Shown here: piece by piece, positions 38,499 through 47,415 of the stretch
Layout of the letters: each line of letters begins with the position of its first letter
Numbering within the stretch: position 1 is the first letter of the stretch
DNA from: Enterobacteriaceae bacterium RIT714
Lineage (GTDB): Bacteria > Pseudomonadota > Gammaproteobacteria > Enterobacterales > Enterobacteriaceae
NCBI GenBank assembly: GCA_009668015.1
Contig: WJYB01000008.1
Coordinates: forward strand, 62,001 to 126,000
Length of the DNA stretch: 64,000 nucleotides
Direction: 5' to 3'
Translations under genes and position numbers: made by a program
The notes under the pieces: model-generated
Told to the model about the DNA's origin: nothing
The model's database searches: none
Seen by the model: the letters and a program-made list of their open reading frames with translations, nothing else

Positions 38499-39398
38499 TC
38501 AGGCGGAGAAAAATGCCATCAAAATCGGGACCAGCAGGCTTAAAATGAAGCCATGAACGATAGCGGCAGGAACCAGTTCAAGGCCGCCTGAGCGTTGCAA
38601 CACGGGCAGGGTAAAGTCCATCGACGTGGCGCCACACAGGCCGAGCGCCGTAGAGCGACTCTGACGTACCAGGCCGGGAATGAGCATAATGGCGATAAGC
38701 TCACGCCCCAAATCATTGAAGAACGCCGCGCTGCCGATGACCGGACCAAAAGACTCCGTCAGCAGAATGCCTGACAGGGAGTACCAGCCAAAACCCGATG
38801 CCATCGCCAGACCGGTTTTCAGTGGCAGATCGAGAATAAAGGCATTAATCACGCCGCCCACCAGCGAGCTGAATACCACCACCACCGCGACAATCATTCC
38901 CCGGCGATTCAGCACGATTTGTTTCAGCGTCATGCCGTTATTGCGTAACTGAATGCCGATCAGGAACAGCAGGAAGATTAAGGTGTATTCGCTGGCTTCT
39001 GTCGCGTGTTGCAGAAAATCCAGGCCCGTCAGGCCAAGCAAAAATCCGAGAACAACCACACCGCAGAGCTTTAATGATTCCAGCGCCATGGCGATGCGCG
39101 ACGGGAGTTTTTCCTGCTGGTGCTGATTTTTCCACGGCAGGCTGCGTTCGAGCCAAAACAGCGCGGCGATATTACACAGCAGAATAACGACAATGGTGAC
39201 CACAGAATAATGAAGAATAGAGAGTAAATTGGCGGCCAGGTTATCCAGGAACGCGAGGCTTATTCCCATGAAAAACAGGATGACGTAGACAATCCAGCTG
39301 AGAAAGCGATTAATGAGCTTTAATGCCGACTCATGATGAAGGGGAATAAGATAGCCCACTACCAACGGCAGCAGAATGATTAAGAGTCCTGAAAACAT
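38499..39398 (-). CDS. lysO: L-lysine exporter LysO
   Basis: The 299-residue membrane protein (formerly YbjE) has about eight hydrophobic segments and a DUF340/LysO organisation. The acidic membrane residue in SLAFLDNLAAN and the C-terminal stretch TALGLCGATSMDFTLPVLQRSGG are family features. LysO exports lysine and its toxic analogues; in E. coli it is controlled by ArgP. No lysine riboswitch is visible in the 168-base upstream region shared with the end of aqpZ. Confidence 0.93.
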   Translation of the reverse strand: MFSGLLIILLPLVVGYLIPLHHESALKLINRFLSWIVYVILFFMGISLAFLDNLAANLLSILHYSVVTIVVILLCNIAALFWLERSLPWKNQHQQEKLPSRIAMALESLKLCGVVVLGFLLGLTGLDFLQHATEASEYTLIFLLFLIGIQLRNNGMTLKQIVLNRRGMIVAVVVVFSSLVGGVINAFILDLPLKTGLAMASGFGWYSLSGILLTESFGPVIGSAAFFNDLGRELIAIMLIPGLVRQSRSTALGLCGATSMDFTLPVLQRSGGLELVPAAIVHGFILSLLVPILMAFFSA

Positions 39399-39537
39399 GA
39401 ACAGCCGGGTCCTTTTTAGAATGTCTGAATAGCGCCACTGACACTACCCAATTCCCGCTGTACAGTCAAAGAAGCAATCAAATATGCGTTGCTGCTTTAT
39501 ATTGCGTGTCGCCCGTAAAAAGTGGGCATAAACGAAA

Positions 39538-39559
39538 AACGGCAACCAGAGGTTGCCGT
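39538..39559 (-). terminator. Terminator of aqpZ
   Basis: ACGGCAACC-aga-GGTTGCCGT is a perfect 9-bp stem; on the minus strand it follows the aqpZ stop by eight bases and ends in TTTTT. Confidence 0.85.
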
Positions 39560-39566
39560 CGTGCAA

Positions 39567-40265
39567 TTAATTATCGCGTTTTTCAAGCAGGGTACGATAC
39601 AACAGACCGCCGAGAATACCGCCAATAACCGGCATCACCCAGAACAGCCACAGCTGCTGAAGCGCCCAGCCACCCTGGAAGATCGCCACCGCGGTGCTAC
39701 GCGCCGGGTTAACAGAGGTATTGGTCACCGGAATGCTGATCAGGTGAATCAGGGTCAACGCCAGGCCGATAGCGATAGGGGCAAAGCCCGCTGGCGCATG
39801 TTTATCGGTTGCACCGTGAATCACCAGCAGGAAGCCTGCGGTCAGTACGATTTCAATCACAATAGCGGACAGCATGGAGAAACCACCCGGAGAGTGTTCG
39901 CCAAAACCGTTAGAGGCAAAACCGCTCGCCGCCGCGTCAAACCCAGCTTTACCGCTGGCGACAACGTACAGAACCGCAGCGGCAATAATCCCGCCAACCA
40001 CCTGTGCAATAATATAGCCAATGATGTCTTTTGCCGGGAAACGACCGCCCGCCCAAAGACCCAATGTCACAGCAGGGTTAAAATGACCGCCGGAAATATG
40101 GCCCACGGCATAAGCCATGGTTAATACGGTTAAACCAAACGCTAATGCCACACCCACAAAACCAATACCTAATTCCGGGAATGCTGCTGCAAGAACGGCG
40201 CTACCGCAACCACCAAACACCAGCCAGAATGTGCCAAAGCACTCTGCTGCTAATTTTCTAAACAT
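39567..40265 (-). CDS. aqpZ: Aquaporin Z
   Basis: The 232-residue channel has six helices and both NPA boxes (HFNPAVTLG and [10 protein letters not shown]), with the aquaporin selectivity-filter environment of water channels (His in [18 protein letters not shown]). Length is one residue more than in E. coli (231). The ATG at 40265 follows AGGTGG; a GTG six bases upstream is also open. It carries rapid water flux across the inner membrane. Confidence 0.95.
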   Translation of the reverse strand: MFRKLAAECFGTFWLVFGGCGSAVLAAAFPELGIGFVGVALAFGLTVLTMAYAVGHISGGHFNPAVTLGLWAGGRFPAKDIIGYIIAQVVGGIIAAAVLYVVASGKAGFDAAASGFASNGFGEHSPGGFSMLSAIVIEIVLTAGFLLVIHGATDKHAPAGFAPIAIGLALTLIHLISIPVTNTSVNPARSTAVAIFQGGWALQQLWLFWVMPVIGGILGGLLYRTLLEKRDN

Positions 40266-40637
40266 AACCACCTCGTTAATTTCCGCGGGCTTTCCTGCAC
40301 ACGGGCTATTTGTCGTCGAAAAGGATGACGACGCAAAGAGCCATTATTTTAAAAAGCAACAACATCGCTTCGCTACTTAAATAAATTGGGTAAATTTGAT
40401 TTAAGGCAATGTGATGTCAATCCTTGTTCGAACTGGATGGAATTAAAGCATAGACCAATTCAGGTGGCGTAGTATCTTCCTCTGTTGGCTGTGTTTCAAA
40501 CAAAAGTCGTGGAGTAAATTCTGATTTTTATGGCCTGTGTTCGTCTGTTCAAACAGCGGAAATGTGTCCTGGGACGATCCCTGACGCTATACTGCTGATA
40601 ATATGCAGGAAAGCGTGAGTATTTTGCGGGAGGATTT
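40266..40637. other. aqpZ-ybjD intergenic region (372 bases, no gene)
   Basis: The two genes diverge. The aqpZ-proximal half is AT-rich and must contain its promoter; the other half contains the ybjD promoter and a GGGAGGA ribosome site. No open frame with a credible start, no tRNA-like or sRNA-like structure and no known operator was recognised. Confidence 0.5.
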
Positions 40638-42296
40638 ATGTTTCTCGAACGTGTGGAGATCGTCGGATTTCGTGGCATTAACCGTTTATCGCTAATGCTG
40701 GAGCAGAACAATGTCCTGATTGGCGAGAATGCGTGGGGTAAATCCAGTCTGCTGGATGCCCTGACGCTGTTGCTGTCGCCTGAAGCAGACCTTTACAGCT
40801 TTGTACGGGATGATTTCTGGTTTCCGCCGGGAGATGTTCTGGGGCGCGAGCACCACCTGCATATCATTCTGACCTTCCGCGAGCTTGAACCCGGACGCCA
40901 TCGCGTTCGCCGCTATCGACCGCTTTCGCCCTGCTGGACGCCCTGTGATGACGGGTATCAGCGGATTTTTTACCGTCTGGAGGGCGAGCTGGCGGAGGAT
41001 GAGACGGTCATGACTCTGCGCGGATTTATTGATGCTACCGGGCATCCTATTCCGCTTGATGATATCGACACCTTTGCCAGCCATCTGGTGCGCCTGATGC
41101 CGGTGCTACGCCTGCGGGATGCGCGTTTTATGCGTCGGATCCGCAACGGCGCGGTCCCCAATCTGCCTGATATTGAAGTTACCGCCCGAGAGCTGGATGT
41201 TCTGGCGCGCGAGCTGGTGGCGCGTCCGCAAAATCTGACTGACGGGCAGATTCGTCAGGGCTTGTCAGCGATGGTGCAATTGCTGGAGCACTACTTCTCC
41301 GAACAGGGGGGCTCCCAGACTCGCCACCGGCTGATGCGCCGTCGCTCTCACGATGAACAGCGCAGCTGGCGCTATCTGGATATTATCAACCGCATGATCG
41401 ATAAACCCGGCGGGCGCGCCCATCGGGTCATCTTGCTGGGGCTGTTCTCCACGCTGCTTAAGGCGAAAGGTTCTGTTCGTCTGGACCCCGATGCGCGTCC
41501 ATTACTGCTGGTGGAAGATCCTGAAACACGTCTACACCCGATTATGCTTTCGGTGGCGTGGAATCTGTTAAATCTGCTGCCTTTGCAGCGGATCACGACC
41601 ACCAATTCTGGCGAGCTGTTGTCTCTCACGCCGGTCGAATATGTCTGCCGCCTGGTCAGAGAGTCGTCCCGCGTGTCGGCGTTTCGTCTCGGGCCTGGCG
41701 GCCTAAGCGCCGAAGATGCCCGCCGTATTGCCTTTCATATCCGCTTTAACCGTGCGTCATCGCTATTTGCCCGCTGCTGGTTGCTGGTGGAGGGAGAGAC
41801 AGAAACCTGGGTGATTAACGAGCTGGCGCGCCAGTGCGGCCATCATTTCGATGCCGAAGGGATCAAGGTTATCGAGTTTGCGCAGTCGGGATTAAAACCG
41901 CTGATTAAGTTCGCGCGCCGGATGGGTATCGAATGGCACGTGCTGGTGGATGGCGACGAAGCGGGGAAAAAGTACGCCAGTACCGTGCGCGGTCTGCTGA
42001 ACAACAACCGTGAAGAGGAGCGTGAGCACCTGACTGAACTCCCGGCGATGGATATGGAACACTTTATGTATCGCCAGGGTTTTGACGATGTCTTCCATCG
42101 CGTCGCGATGATCCCGCCGGGTATCCCGATGAACATGCGGCGGGTCATTGCTAAAGCCATTCATCGCTCCTCTAAGCCCGATCTGGCGATCGAAGTCGCG
42201 GCCGAGGCGGGAAGAAGGGGCGTCGAATCGGTACCGGTGTTACTGCGAAAAATGTTTTCCCGCGTGCTATGGCTGGCACGCGGGAAGGCTGATTAA
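40638..42296 (+). CDS. ybjD: OLD-family ATP-dependent nuclease-like YbjD
   Basis: The 552-residue protein has an N-terminal ABC/SMC-like ATPase (Walker A GENAWGKSSLLDAL; LLLVEDPETRLHP as Walker B) and a C-terminal TOPRIM domain (LVEGETETWVINELA; VLVDGDEAGKKYA). This is the layout of class 2 OLD-type proteins, related to the P2 overcoming-lysogenisation-defect nuclease. Length equals that of E. coli YbjD; no partner helicase gene is adjacent, so it is not a Gabija pair. Its biological role is unknown. It ends tail to tail with ybjX, sharing a TTAA. Confidence 0.92.
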   Translation: MFLERVEIVGFRGINRLSLMLEQNNVLIGENAWGKSSLLDALTLLLSPEADLYSFVRDDFWFPPGDVLGREHHLHIILTFRELEPGRHRVRRYRPLSPCWTPCDDGYQRIFYRLEGELAEDETVMTLRGFIDATGHPIPLDDIDTFASHLVRLMPVLRLRDARFMRRIRNGAVPNLPDIEVTARELDVLARELVARPQNLTDGQIRQGLSAMVQLLEHYFSEQGGSQTRHRLMRRRSHDEQRSWRYLDIINRMIDKPGGRAHRVILLGLFSTLLKAKGSVRLDPDARPLLLVEDPETRLHPIMLSVAWNLLNLLPLQRITTTNSGELLSLTPVEYVCRLVRESSRVSAFRLGPGGLSAEDARRIAFHIRFNRASSLFARCWLLVEGETETWVINELARQCGHHFDAEGIKVIEFAQSGLKPLIKFARRMGIEWHVLVDGDEAGKKYASTVRGLLNNNREEEREHLTELPAMDMEHFMYRQGFDDVFHRVAMIPPGIPMNMRRVIAKAIHRSSKPDLAIEVAAEAGRRGVESVPVLLRKMFSRVLWLARGKAD

Positions 42297-43249
42297 CGAT
42301 GCGTGGCGTGATTCACCTGCTCGATCAGGCTATCGAGCAGTTCATAGCGGCGGCGATATTCGGAGCGTTTTTTGCTGGCAATATCTTCCATTGGCTTGCG
42401 CGGCATAACCAGCGGCAGCAGGAAGTGACCTTTCGCCTCCTGTTCTCCACCCATTGAGCGCCAGAAACTGTCGTAATCGGCCAGCAATTTCCCCTCTTTT
42501 TTCTTGCGGTAGCGCCAGCTGCGATAAATATGGGTCGCGTTACTGACCGCCACAATCTGTTCTACCGGGAATGCCGCGCCCAGCGTCATGGCCGCTTCCA
42601 CCAGCAGACGTTTCGGGAACAGTCCGTGACAGGCTTTGGTCGCGCCCTGGATCAATTCATGCGGAACAAAGGATTTTGCCCCCTGCAGGCCGCCAATAAA
42701 CAGCGTGGTTTTTGACTCATACTGACACAGCGTGAAGGTCATCTCTGCCAGCACGGTGTTTTGATGATCGCAAAAGGCCAGCGTCGCCTCGCCCTCTTTA
42801 TCGAGAAACGCATCGGCGCACAGTCGGATCGTGAACTGCTGCTCGTCTTTTCCGCTCAGTGTCAGTAACGTCACCCCTTTTTTGGAAAGATATCCGTTCA
42901 TTAACGTTGCCGGGAGCACCGCATTCATGGTCTGGTAGTGGTAGCCCAGCGCGTTCAGCGCTTGCTGACGATTCATATCCACAGACAACCACGGGCGATG
43001 CAAACGGCACGGTAATCCCGGCTGCACCTGCAACATCTGGATCAGCCGTGGCTGTTTTGCCAGGCTTGCAAGCAGGCGCGCGGTGCTGAACGGCGCGGCA
43101 AGCGAACGCAGCATGAATTTACGGCGGTAGGCAGGATTCTGCCAGGCAAGCCCCGGGGTAAATTCACCTGAGGCAAGGCGCTGAAAAAGCTGCCAGCCAG
43201 ACTTAAGCTGTAGCGTTTGAGAAGAGGGTGTGTCAACGATGGAAGACAT
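42293..43249 (-). CDS. ybjX: DUF535 family protein YbjX (VirK-like)
   Basis: The 318-residue protein belongs to the DUF535/VirK family (SRWRYRKKKEGKLLADYDSFW-type core split here into RSWRYRKKKEGKLLADYDSF, and HLFPKRLLVEAAMTLGAAF-like blocks). In Salmonella the homologue VirK is PhoP-activated and linked to antimicrobial-peptide resistance. Here it diverges from macAB, whose products also act in envelope export. Its 3' end overlaps ybjD by four bases. Confidence 0.88.
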   Translation of the reverse strand: MSSIVDTPSSQTLQLKSGWQLFQRLASGEFTPGLAWQNPAYRRKFMLRSLAAPFSTARLLASLAKQPRLIQMLQVQPGLPCRLHRPWLSVDMNRQQALNALGYHYQTMNAVLPATLMNGYLSKKGVTLLTLSGKDEQQFTIRLCADAFLDKEGEATLAFCDHQNTVLAEMTFTLCQYESKTTLFIGGLQGAKSFVPHELIQGATKACHGLFPKRLLVEAAMTLGAAFPVEQIVAVSNATHIYRSWRYRKKKEGKLLADYDSFWRSMGGEQEAKGHFLLPLVMPRKPMEDIASKKRSEYRRRYELLDSLIEQVNHATHR

Positions 43250-43408
43250 GAGCAGTCCCGGCTTTTGGATAAGAGCGTTATTTCAGCAGGGGTTTAATCA
43301 ACATCACCTCAACAACCGCGCGGTGATCCAAAAAACGGGGGTTTCGTTGAGGAACAGTTTAGATAGAATTAACGTTTATCATTGCCAGAACATTTATTTG
43401 GAATATTT

Positions 43409-44524
43409 ATGAATCTCAAGGGAAAACGCAGGAAGCTGTTTTTGCTGTTAGCCGTCATCGTGCTGGTGGGCGGATTCTGGCTGTGGCAGGTGCTGAATGC
43501 ACCGGTACCGCAATACCAGACGCTGATAGTGCGACCGGGCGAGCTGCAACAAAGCGTTCTGGCAACAGGCAAGCTGGATGCGCTGCGTAAAGTTGACGTC
43601 GGCGCGCAGGTGAGTGGCCAGCTTAAAACACTGTCGGTTGAGATTGGCGACAAAGTGAAAAAAGGTCAGCTGCTGGGGGTGATCGATTCCGAGCAAGCGG
43701 AAAACCAGATTCGCGAAGTCGAAGCGACACTCATGGAATTACGCGCCCAGCGCAGCCAGGCTCAGGCGGAACGCCAGCTCGCTCAGGTCACGCTTGGACG
43801 TCAGCAGGCGCTGGCTAAAACGCAGGCCGTTTCTCGTCAGGATCTGGATACGGCGACGACCGAACTGGCGGTTAAACAGGCGCAGATTGGTACGATTGAC
43901 GCGCAAATTAAGCGTAATCAGGCGTCGCTCGATACCGCGAAAACCAACCTCGATTACACCCGCATTGTGGCGCCGATGGCAGGCGAAGTGACGCAAATCA
44001 CCACGCTGCAAGGACAGACGGTAATTGCCGCACAGCAGGCTCCGAACATCCTGACGCTGGCGGACATGGGCACGATGCTGGTCAAAGCGCAGGTTTCCGA
44101 GGCCGACGTTATCCATCTTAAACCCGGCCAAAAAGCCTGGTTTACGGTGCTGGGCGATCCGCTCACGCGTTATGAAGGCGTCCTGAAAGATATTCTGCCA
44201 ACGCCGGAGAAAGTGAACGACGCTATTTTCTACTACGCGCGCTTTGAAGTGCCGAACCCGAAAGGCGTCCTGCGACTGGATATGACCGCGCAGGTTCATA
44301 TTCAGCTTACCGGGGTAAAAGATGTTTTGACCGTGCCGCTGGCGGCGCTGGGCGATCCGGCGGGGGTTAACCGTTATAAAGTGAAAGTGCTGCGTAACGG
44401 TGAAACCCGCGAGCGTGAAGTGGAGATTGGCGAGCGCAACGATACGGATATCGTCATCGTGAAAGGGCTGGAAGAGGGCGATGAAGTCGTCATTGGCGAA
44501 AGCCAGCCAGGGGCGACTAAATGA
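43409..44524 (+). CDS. macA: Macrolide/toxin efflux periplasmic adaptor MacA
   Basis: The 371-residue membrane-fusion protein has an N-terminal membrane anchor (about residues 9-29), a split lipoyl domain ([20 protein letters not shown] ... [13 protein letters not shown]), a long helical hairpin between them and a beta-barrel domain. With MacB and TolC it exports macrolides, enterotoxin STII and protoporphyrin in E. coli. ATG 43409 gives the E. coli length; an in-frame TTG 27 bases upstream lacks a ribosome site. It overlaps macB by four bases. Confidence 0.95.
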   Translation: MNLKGKRRKLFLLLAVIVLVGGFWLWQVLNAPVPQYQTLIVRPGELQQSVLATGKLDALRKVDVGAQVSGQLKTLSVEIGDKVKKGQLLGVIDSEQAENQIREVEATLMELRAQRSQAQAERQLAQVTLGRQQALAKTQAVSRQDLDTATTELAVKQAQIGTIDAQIKRNQASLDTAKTNLDYTRIVAPMAGEVTQITTLQGQTVIAAQQAPNILTLADMGTMLVKAQVSEADVIHLKPGQKAWFTVLGDPLTRYEGVLKDILPTPEKVNDAIFYYARFEVPNPKGVLRLDMTAQVHIQLTGVKDVLTVPLAALGDPAGVNRYKVKVLRNGETREREVEIGERNDTDIVIVKGLEEGDEVVIGESQPGATK

Positions 44525-46461
44525 CCGCGTTGCTGGAGCTGAATGATATTCGCCGTAGCTATCCTTCCGGGGATGGCGCAGTGGAGGTGCTGAAGGGCAT
44601 TACCCTGCGGGTGGAAGCCGGGGAGATGGTCGCTATTGTCGGGGCCTCCGGTTCCGGGAAATCCACGCTGATGAACATTCTTGGCTGTCTGGATAAACCC
44701 ACCAGCGGAACCTATCGCGTGGCGGGAACGGATATTGCCACTCTCGACAGCGATGCGCTGGCTAAACTGCGCCGTGAACATTTTGGTTTTATCTTCCAGC
44801 GGTACCATTTGCTGTCGCATTTGACGGCGGCGCAAAACGTCGAAGTTCCGGCGGTGTATGCGGGCGTCGAGCGTAAAAAGCGTCTTGAGCGCGCGCAGGC
44901 CCTTTTGACGCGGCTAGGGCTGGCAGAGCGTGTGGATTACCAGCCGTCGCAGCTTTCTGGCGGTCAACAGCAGCGTGTGAGTATTGCCCGCGCATTGATG
45001 AACGGCGGCCAGGTGATCCTCGCCGATGAACCGACCGGGGCGCTGGACAGCCATTCCGGTGAAGAGGTGATGGCCATTTTGCATCAGCTTCGCGACCAGG
45101 GTCATACGGTGATCATTGTTACCCACGATCCGCAGGTGGCGAAGCAGGCCGAAAGGATCGTGGAGATCCACGACGGTGAGTTAGTCAGTAATCCCCCGGC
45201 GCGGAAAAATCATACCGGCGTTCAGAAAACGATCCTGCCTCCGCCGACGGGATGGGGACAGTTTGCCAGCGGGTTCCGTGAGGCGCTCATGATGGCCTGG
45301 CTGGCGATGGCGGCCAATAAAATGCGCACGCTGCTGACCATGCTCGGCATTATCATCGGTATCGCTTCGGTGGTGTCAATTGTGGTGGTGGGTGACGCGG
45401 CCAAACAGCTGGTGTTGGCGGACATCCGCGCTATCGGCACCAACACGATTGATGTCTATCCGGGGAAAGATTTTGGTGACGATGAGCCGCAATATCAACA
45501 GGCGCTAAAGTATGACGATTTGGCGGCAATTCAAAAGCAGCCCTGGGTCGACTCAGCGACGCCTGCGGTTTCGCAAAACCTCCGCCTGCGCTACGGCAAC
45601 ATTGATGTCGCTGCCAGCGCGAACGGCGTAAGCGGCGACTATTTTAACGTATACGGAATGACCTTCAGCGAAGGCGCCACCTTTAACGCCGAACAGCTGG
45701 CAGGCAGGGCGCAGGTGGTCGTGCTGGACGCCAACTCGCGTCGCCAGCTGTTTCCCAATAAACCTACCGTGGTGGGCGAAGTGATTCTGGTGGGCAACAT
45801 GCCGGCGACGGTAATCGGCGTGGCAGAAGAGAAGCAGTCGATGTTTGGCAGCAGTAAAATTCTGCGCGTGTGGTTGCCCTATACCACCATCTCCGGGCGC
45901 ATTATGGGACAGTCATGGCTCAACTCCATTACCGTGCGGGTGAAAGAAGGCTACGACAGCGCACAGGCTGAAAAGCAGATTGAGCGCTTGCTTACGCTGC
46001 GTCACGGCAAGAAAGATTTCTTTACCTGGAACATGGACGGCCTCTTGAAAACCGCTGAAAAGACCACACGTACTCTTCAGCTGTTTCTTACGCTGGTGGC
46101 GGTTATCTCTCTCGTTGTCGGGGGGATTGGCGTCATGAATATTATGCTGGTTTCTGTCACGGAGCGTACGCGTGAGATTGGCATTCGCATGGCGGTTGGG
46201 GCGCGAGCCAGTGACGTGCTTCAGCAGTTTTTAATCGAAGCGGTGCTGGTCTGTCTGGTGGGCGGGGCGTTGGGTATTGCGTTGTCGATGCTTATCGCCT
46301 TCACTTTGCAGCTTTTTTTACCCGGATGGGAGATCGGTTTTTCACCCTTCGCGCTGCTGACGGCTTTTTTATGTTCGACCGCGACTGGCGTTTTGTTCGG
46401 CTGGCTTCCGGCACGCAATGCGGCGCGGCTGGACCCAGTGGATGCGCTGGCGCGCGAGTAA
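44521..46461 (+). CDS. macB: Macrolide export ATPase/permease MacB
   Basis: The 646-residue protein fuses an ABC ATPase (Walker [13 protein letters not shown]; signature [15 protein letters not shown]; Walker [12 protein letters not shown]) to a four-helix permease with a large periplasmic domain after the first helix (about residues 290-520) and an FtsX-like C-terminal half ([22 protein letters not shown]). It is a mechanotransmission transporter driving MacA-TolC export. The start overlaps the macA stop. Confidence 0.96.
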   Translation: MTALLELNDIRRSYPSGDGAVEVLKGITLRVEAGEMVAIVGASGSGKSTLMNILGCLDKPTSGTYRVAGTDIATLDSDALAKLRREHFGFIFQRYHLLSHLTAAQNVEVPAVYAGVERKKRLERAQALLTRLGLAERVDYQPSQLSGGQQQRVSIARALMNGGQVILADEPTGALDSHSGEEVMAILHQLRDQGHTVIIVTHDPQVAKQAERIVEIHDGELVSNPPARKNHTGVQKTILPPPTGWGQFASGFREALMMAWLAMAANKMRTLLTMLGIIIGIASVVSIVVVGDAAKQLVLADIRAIGTNTIDVYPGKDFGDDEPQYQQALKYDDLAAIQKQPWVDSATPAVSQNLRLRYGNIDVAASANGVSGDYFNVYGMTFSEGATFNAEQLAGRAQVVVLDANSRRQLFPNKPTVVGEVILVGNMPATVIGVAEEKQSMFGSSKILRVWLPYTTISGRIMGQSWLNSITVRVKEGYDSAQAEKQIERLLTLRHGKKDFFTWNMDGLLKTAEKTTRTLQLFLTLVAVISLVVGGIGVMNIMLVSVTERTREIGIRMAVGARASDVLQQFLIEAVLVCLVGGALGIALSMLIAFTLQLFLPGWEIGFSPFALLTAFLCSTATGVLFGWLPARNAARLDPVDALARE

Positions 46462-46469
46462 GGAAAATA

Positions 46470-46498
46470 AAAATGCCAGCCGATCGGGCTGGCATTTT
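46470..46498. terminator. Bidirectional terminator between macB and cspD
   Basis: AAAATGCCAGCC-gatcg-GGCTGGCATTTT forms a 12-bp stem with T tracts on both strands. It lies eight bases after macB and 32 bases beyond the cspD stop. Confidence 0.88.
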
Positions 46499-46529
46499 GT
46501 CTGAGGGATGTACACAATGAATCAGAGGG

Positions 46530-46751
46530 CTATGCAACAGCTTCTGCTTCGATGGGCACAATGACACTGGCATGATTGCCTTTTGGCCCCTGGTGAACAT
46601 CAAAGCGGACCGACTGCCCGGCTTTTAGTGTTCTGTATCCATCCATTTGAATGGTGGAATAGTGAGCGAAGATATCTTCGCCGCCGCCTTCAGGGCAGAT
46701 GAACCCGAACCCTTTGGCGTTGTTGAACCACTTAACAGTACCCATTTCCAT
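46530..46751 (-). CDS. cspD: Cold-shock-like replication inhibitor CspD
   Basis: The 73-residue protein has the cold-shock domain with RNP1 KGFGFICPE and RNP2 DIFAHY. It corresponds to E. coli CspD (74 residues), a stationary-phase, single-stranded DNA/RNA-binding protein that blocks replication and is a Lon substrate. It diverges from clpSA across a 316-base region, as in E. coli. Confidence 0.95.
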   Translation of the reverse strand: MEMGTVKWFNNAKGFGFICPEGGGEDIFAHYSTIQMDGYRTLKAGQSVRFDVHQGPKGNHASVIVPIEAEAVA

Positions 46752-47067
46752 GCTTCGACATCCTTCGTATCTTTTATTAAGTAAGATGGAATGAACCGGT
46801 GGTGGAGTGGGGGCTGTTCAAAACCTCGCCAACTCACGCTTGTACAATTTAGATAAACCAACCCTATCGTCAAGTGTCAGGCGCTGGAGTTGGGACAAGA
46901 ATCAACCAAAATTTGAAGCAGTTAACGCTATTGACGGGAATGTGACAGACATCGCGAATGGCAGTAATAGATGTTTGTTATCTGATATCTGAGGTAGATT
47001 CAGAAGAGAGAAAGCCTCCTGTCAGCGGGAATGTTCTGCCGGAAACCGTAACCGATGATGACTGACA
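46752..47067. other. cspD-clpS intergenic region (316 bases, no gene)
   Basis: The region holds the divergent promoters of cspD and clpSA. No protein-coding frame with a ribosome site, no operator of known type and no strong hairpin were recognised. A 61-codon frame across it has no supporting features. Confidence 0.5.
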
Positions 47068-47388
47068 ATGGGTAAGACGAACGACTGGCTGGATTTTGAC
47101 CAGCTGGCGGAAGACAAAGTGCGCGACGCGCTAAAACCGCCATCTATGTATAAAGTTATGTTAATGAACGATGATTACACGCCGATGGAATTTGTTATTG
47201 ACGTGCTACAAAAGTTCTTTTCTTATGATGTAGAACGTGCAACGCAACTGATGCTCGCCGTTCACTATCATGGCAAAGCCATCTGCGGGGTTTTTACTGC
47301 AGAAGTTGCCGAGACGAAAGTCGCAATGGTGAACGAATATGCCAGGGAGAATGAGCATCCGTTGCTGTGTACGCTGGAAAAAGCCTGA
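47068..47388 (+). CDS. clpS: ClpA adaptor ClpS
   Basis: The 106-residue protein matches E. coli ClpS. It has a flexible N-terminus followed by the core [20 protein letters not shown], including the N-end-rule pocket residues ([18 protein letters not shown] with His). ClpS binds substrates with bulky hydrophobic N-terminal residues, made in part by Aat (encoded at 50930-51634), and delivers them to ClpAP. It precedes clpA by 27 bases. Confidence 0.96.
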   Translation: MGKTNDWLDFDQLAEDKVRDALKPPSMYKVMLMNDDYTPMEFVIDVLQKFFSYDVERATQLMLAVHYHGKAICGVFTAEVAETKVAMVNEYARENEHPLLCTLEKA

Positions 47389-47415
47389 TAAGGCATAAAA
47401 TTGGGGGAGGTGCCT

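Noticed and set aside
39399..39566. Lysine riboswitch upstream of lysO
   Set aside because: The region is only 168 bases, contains the aqpZ terminator and shows none of the conserved lysine-riboswitch core elements.
40638..42296. ybjD as the nuclease of a Gabija-type defence pair
   Set aside because: The OLD-type ATPase-TOPRIM layout fits, but no UvrD-like helicase gene is adjacent and the gene is in its normal core-genome place.
43340..43385. PhoP box before macA (two GTTTA motifs)
   Set aside because: The two GTTTA copies are separated by 12 bases instead of the 5-6 expected for a PhoP box, so the match is not convincing.
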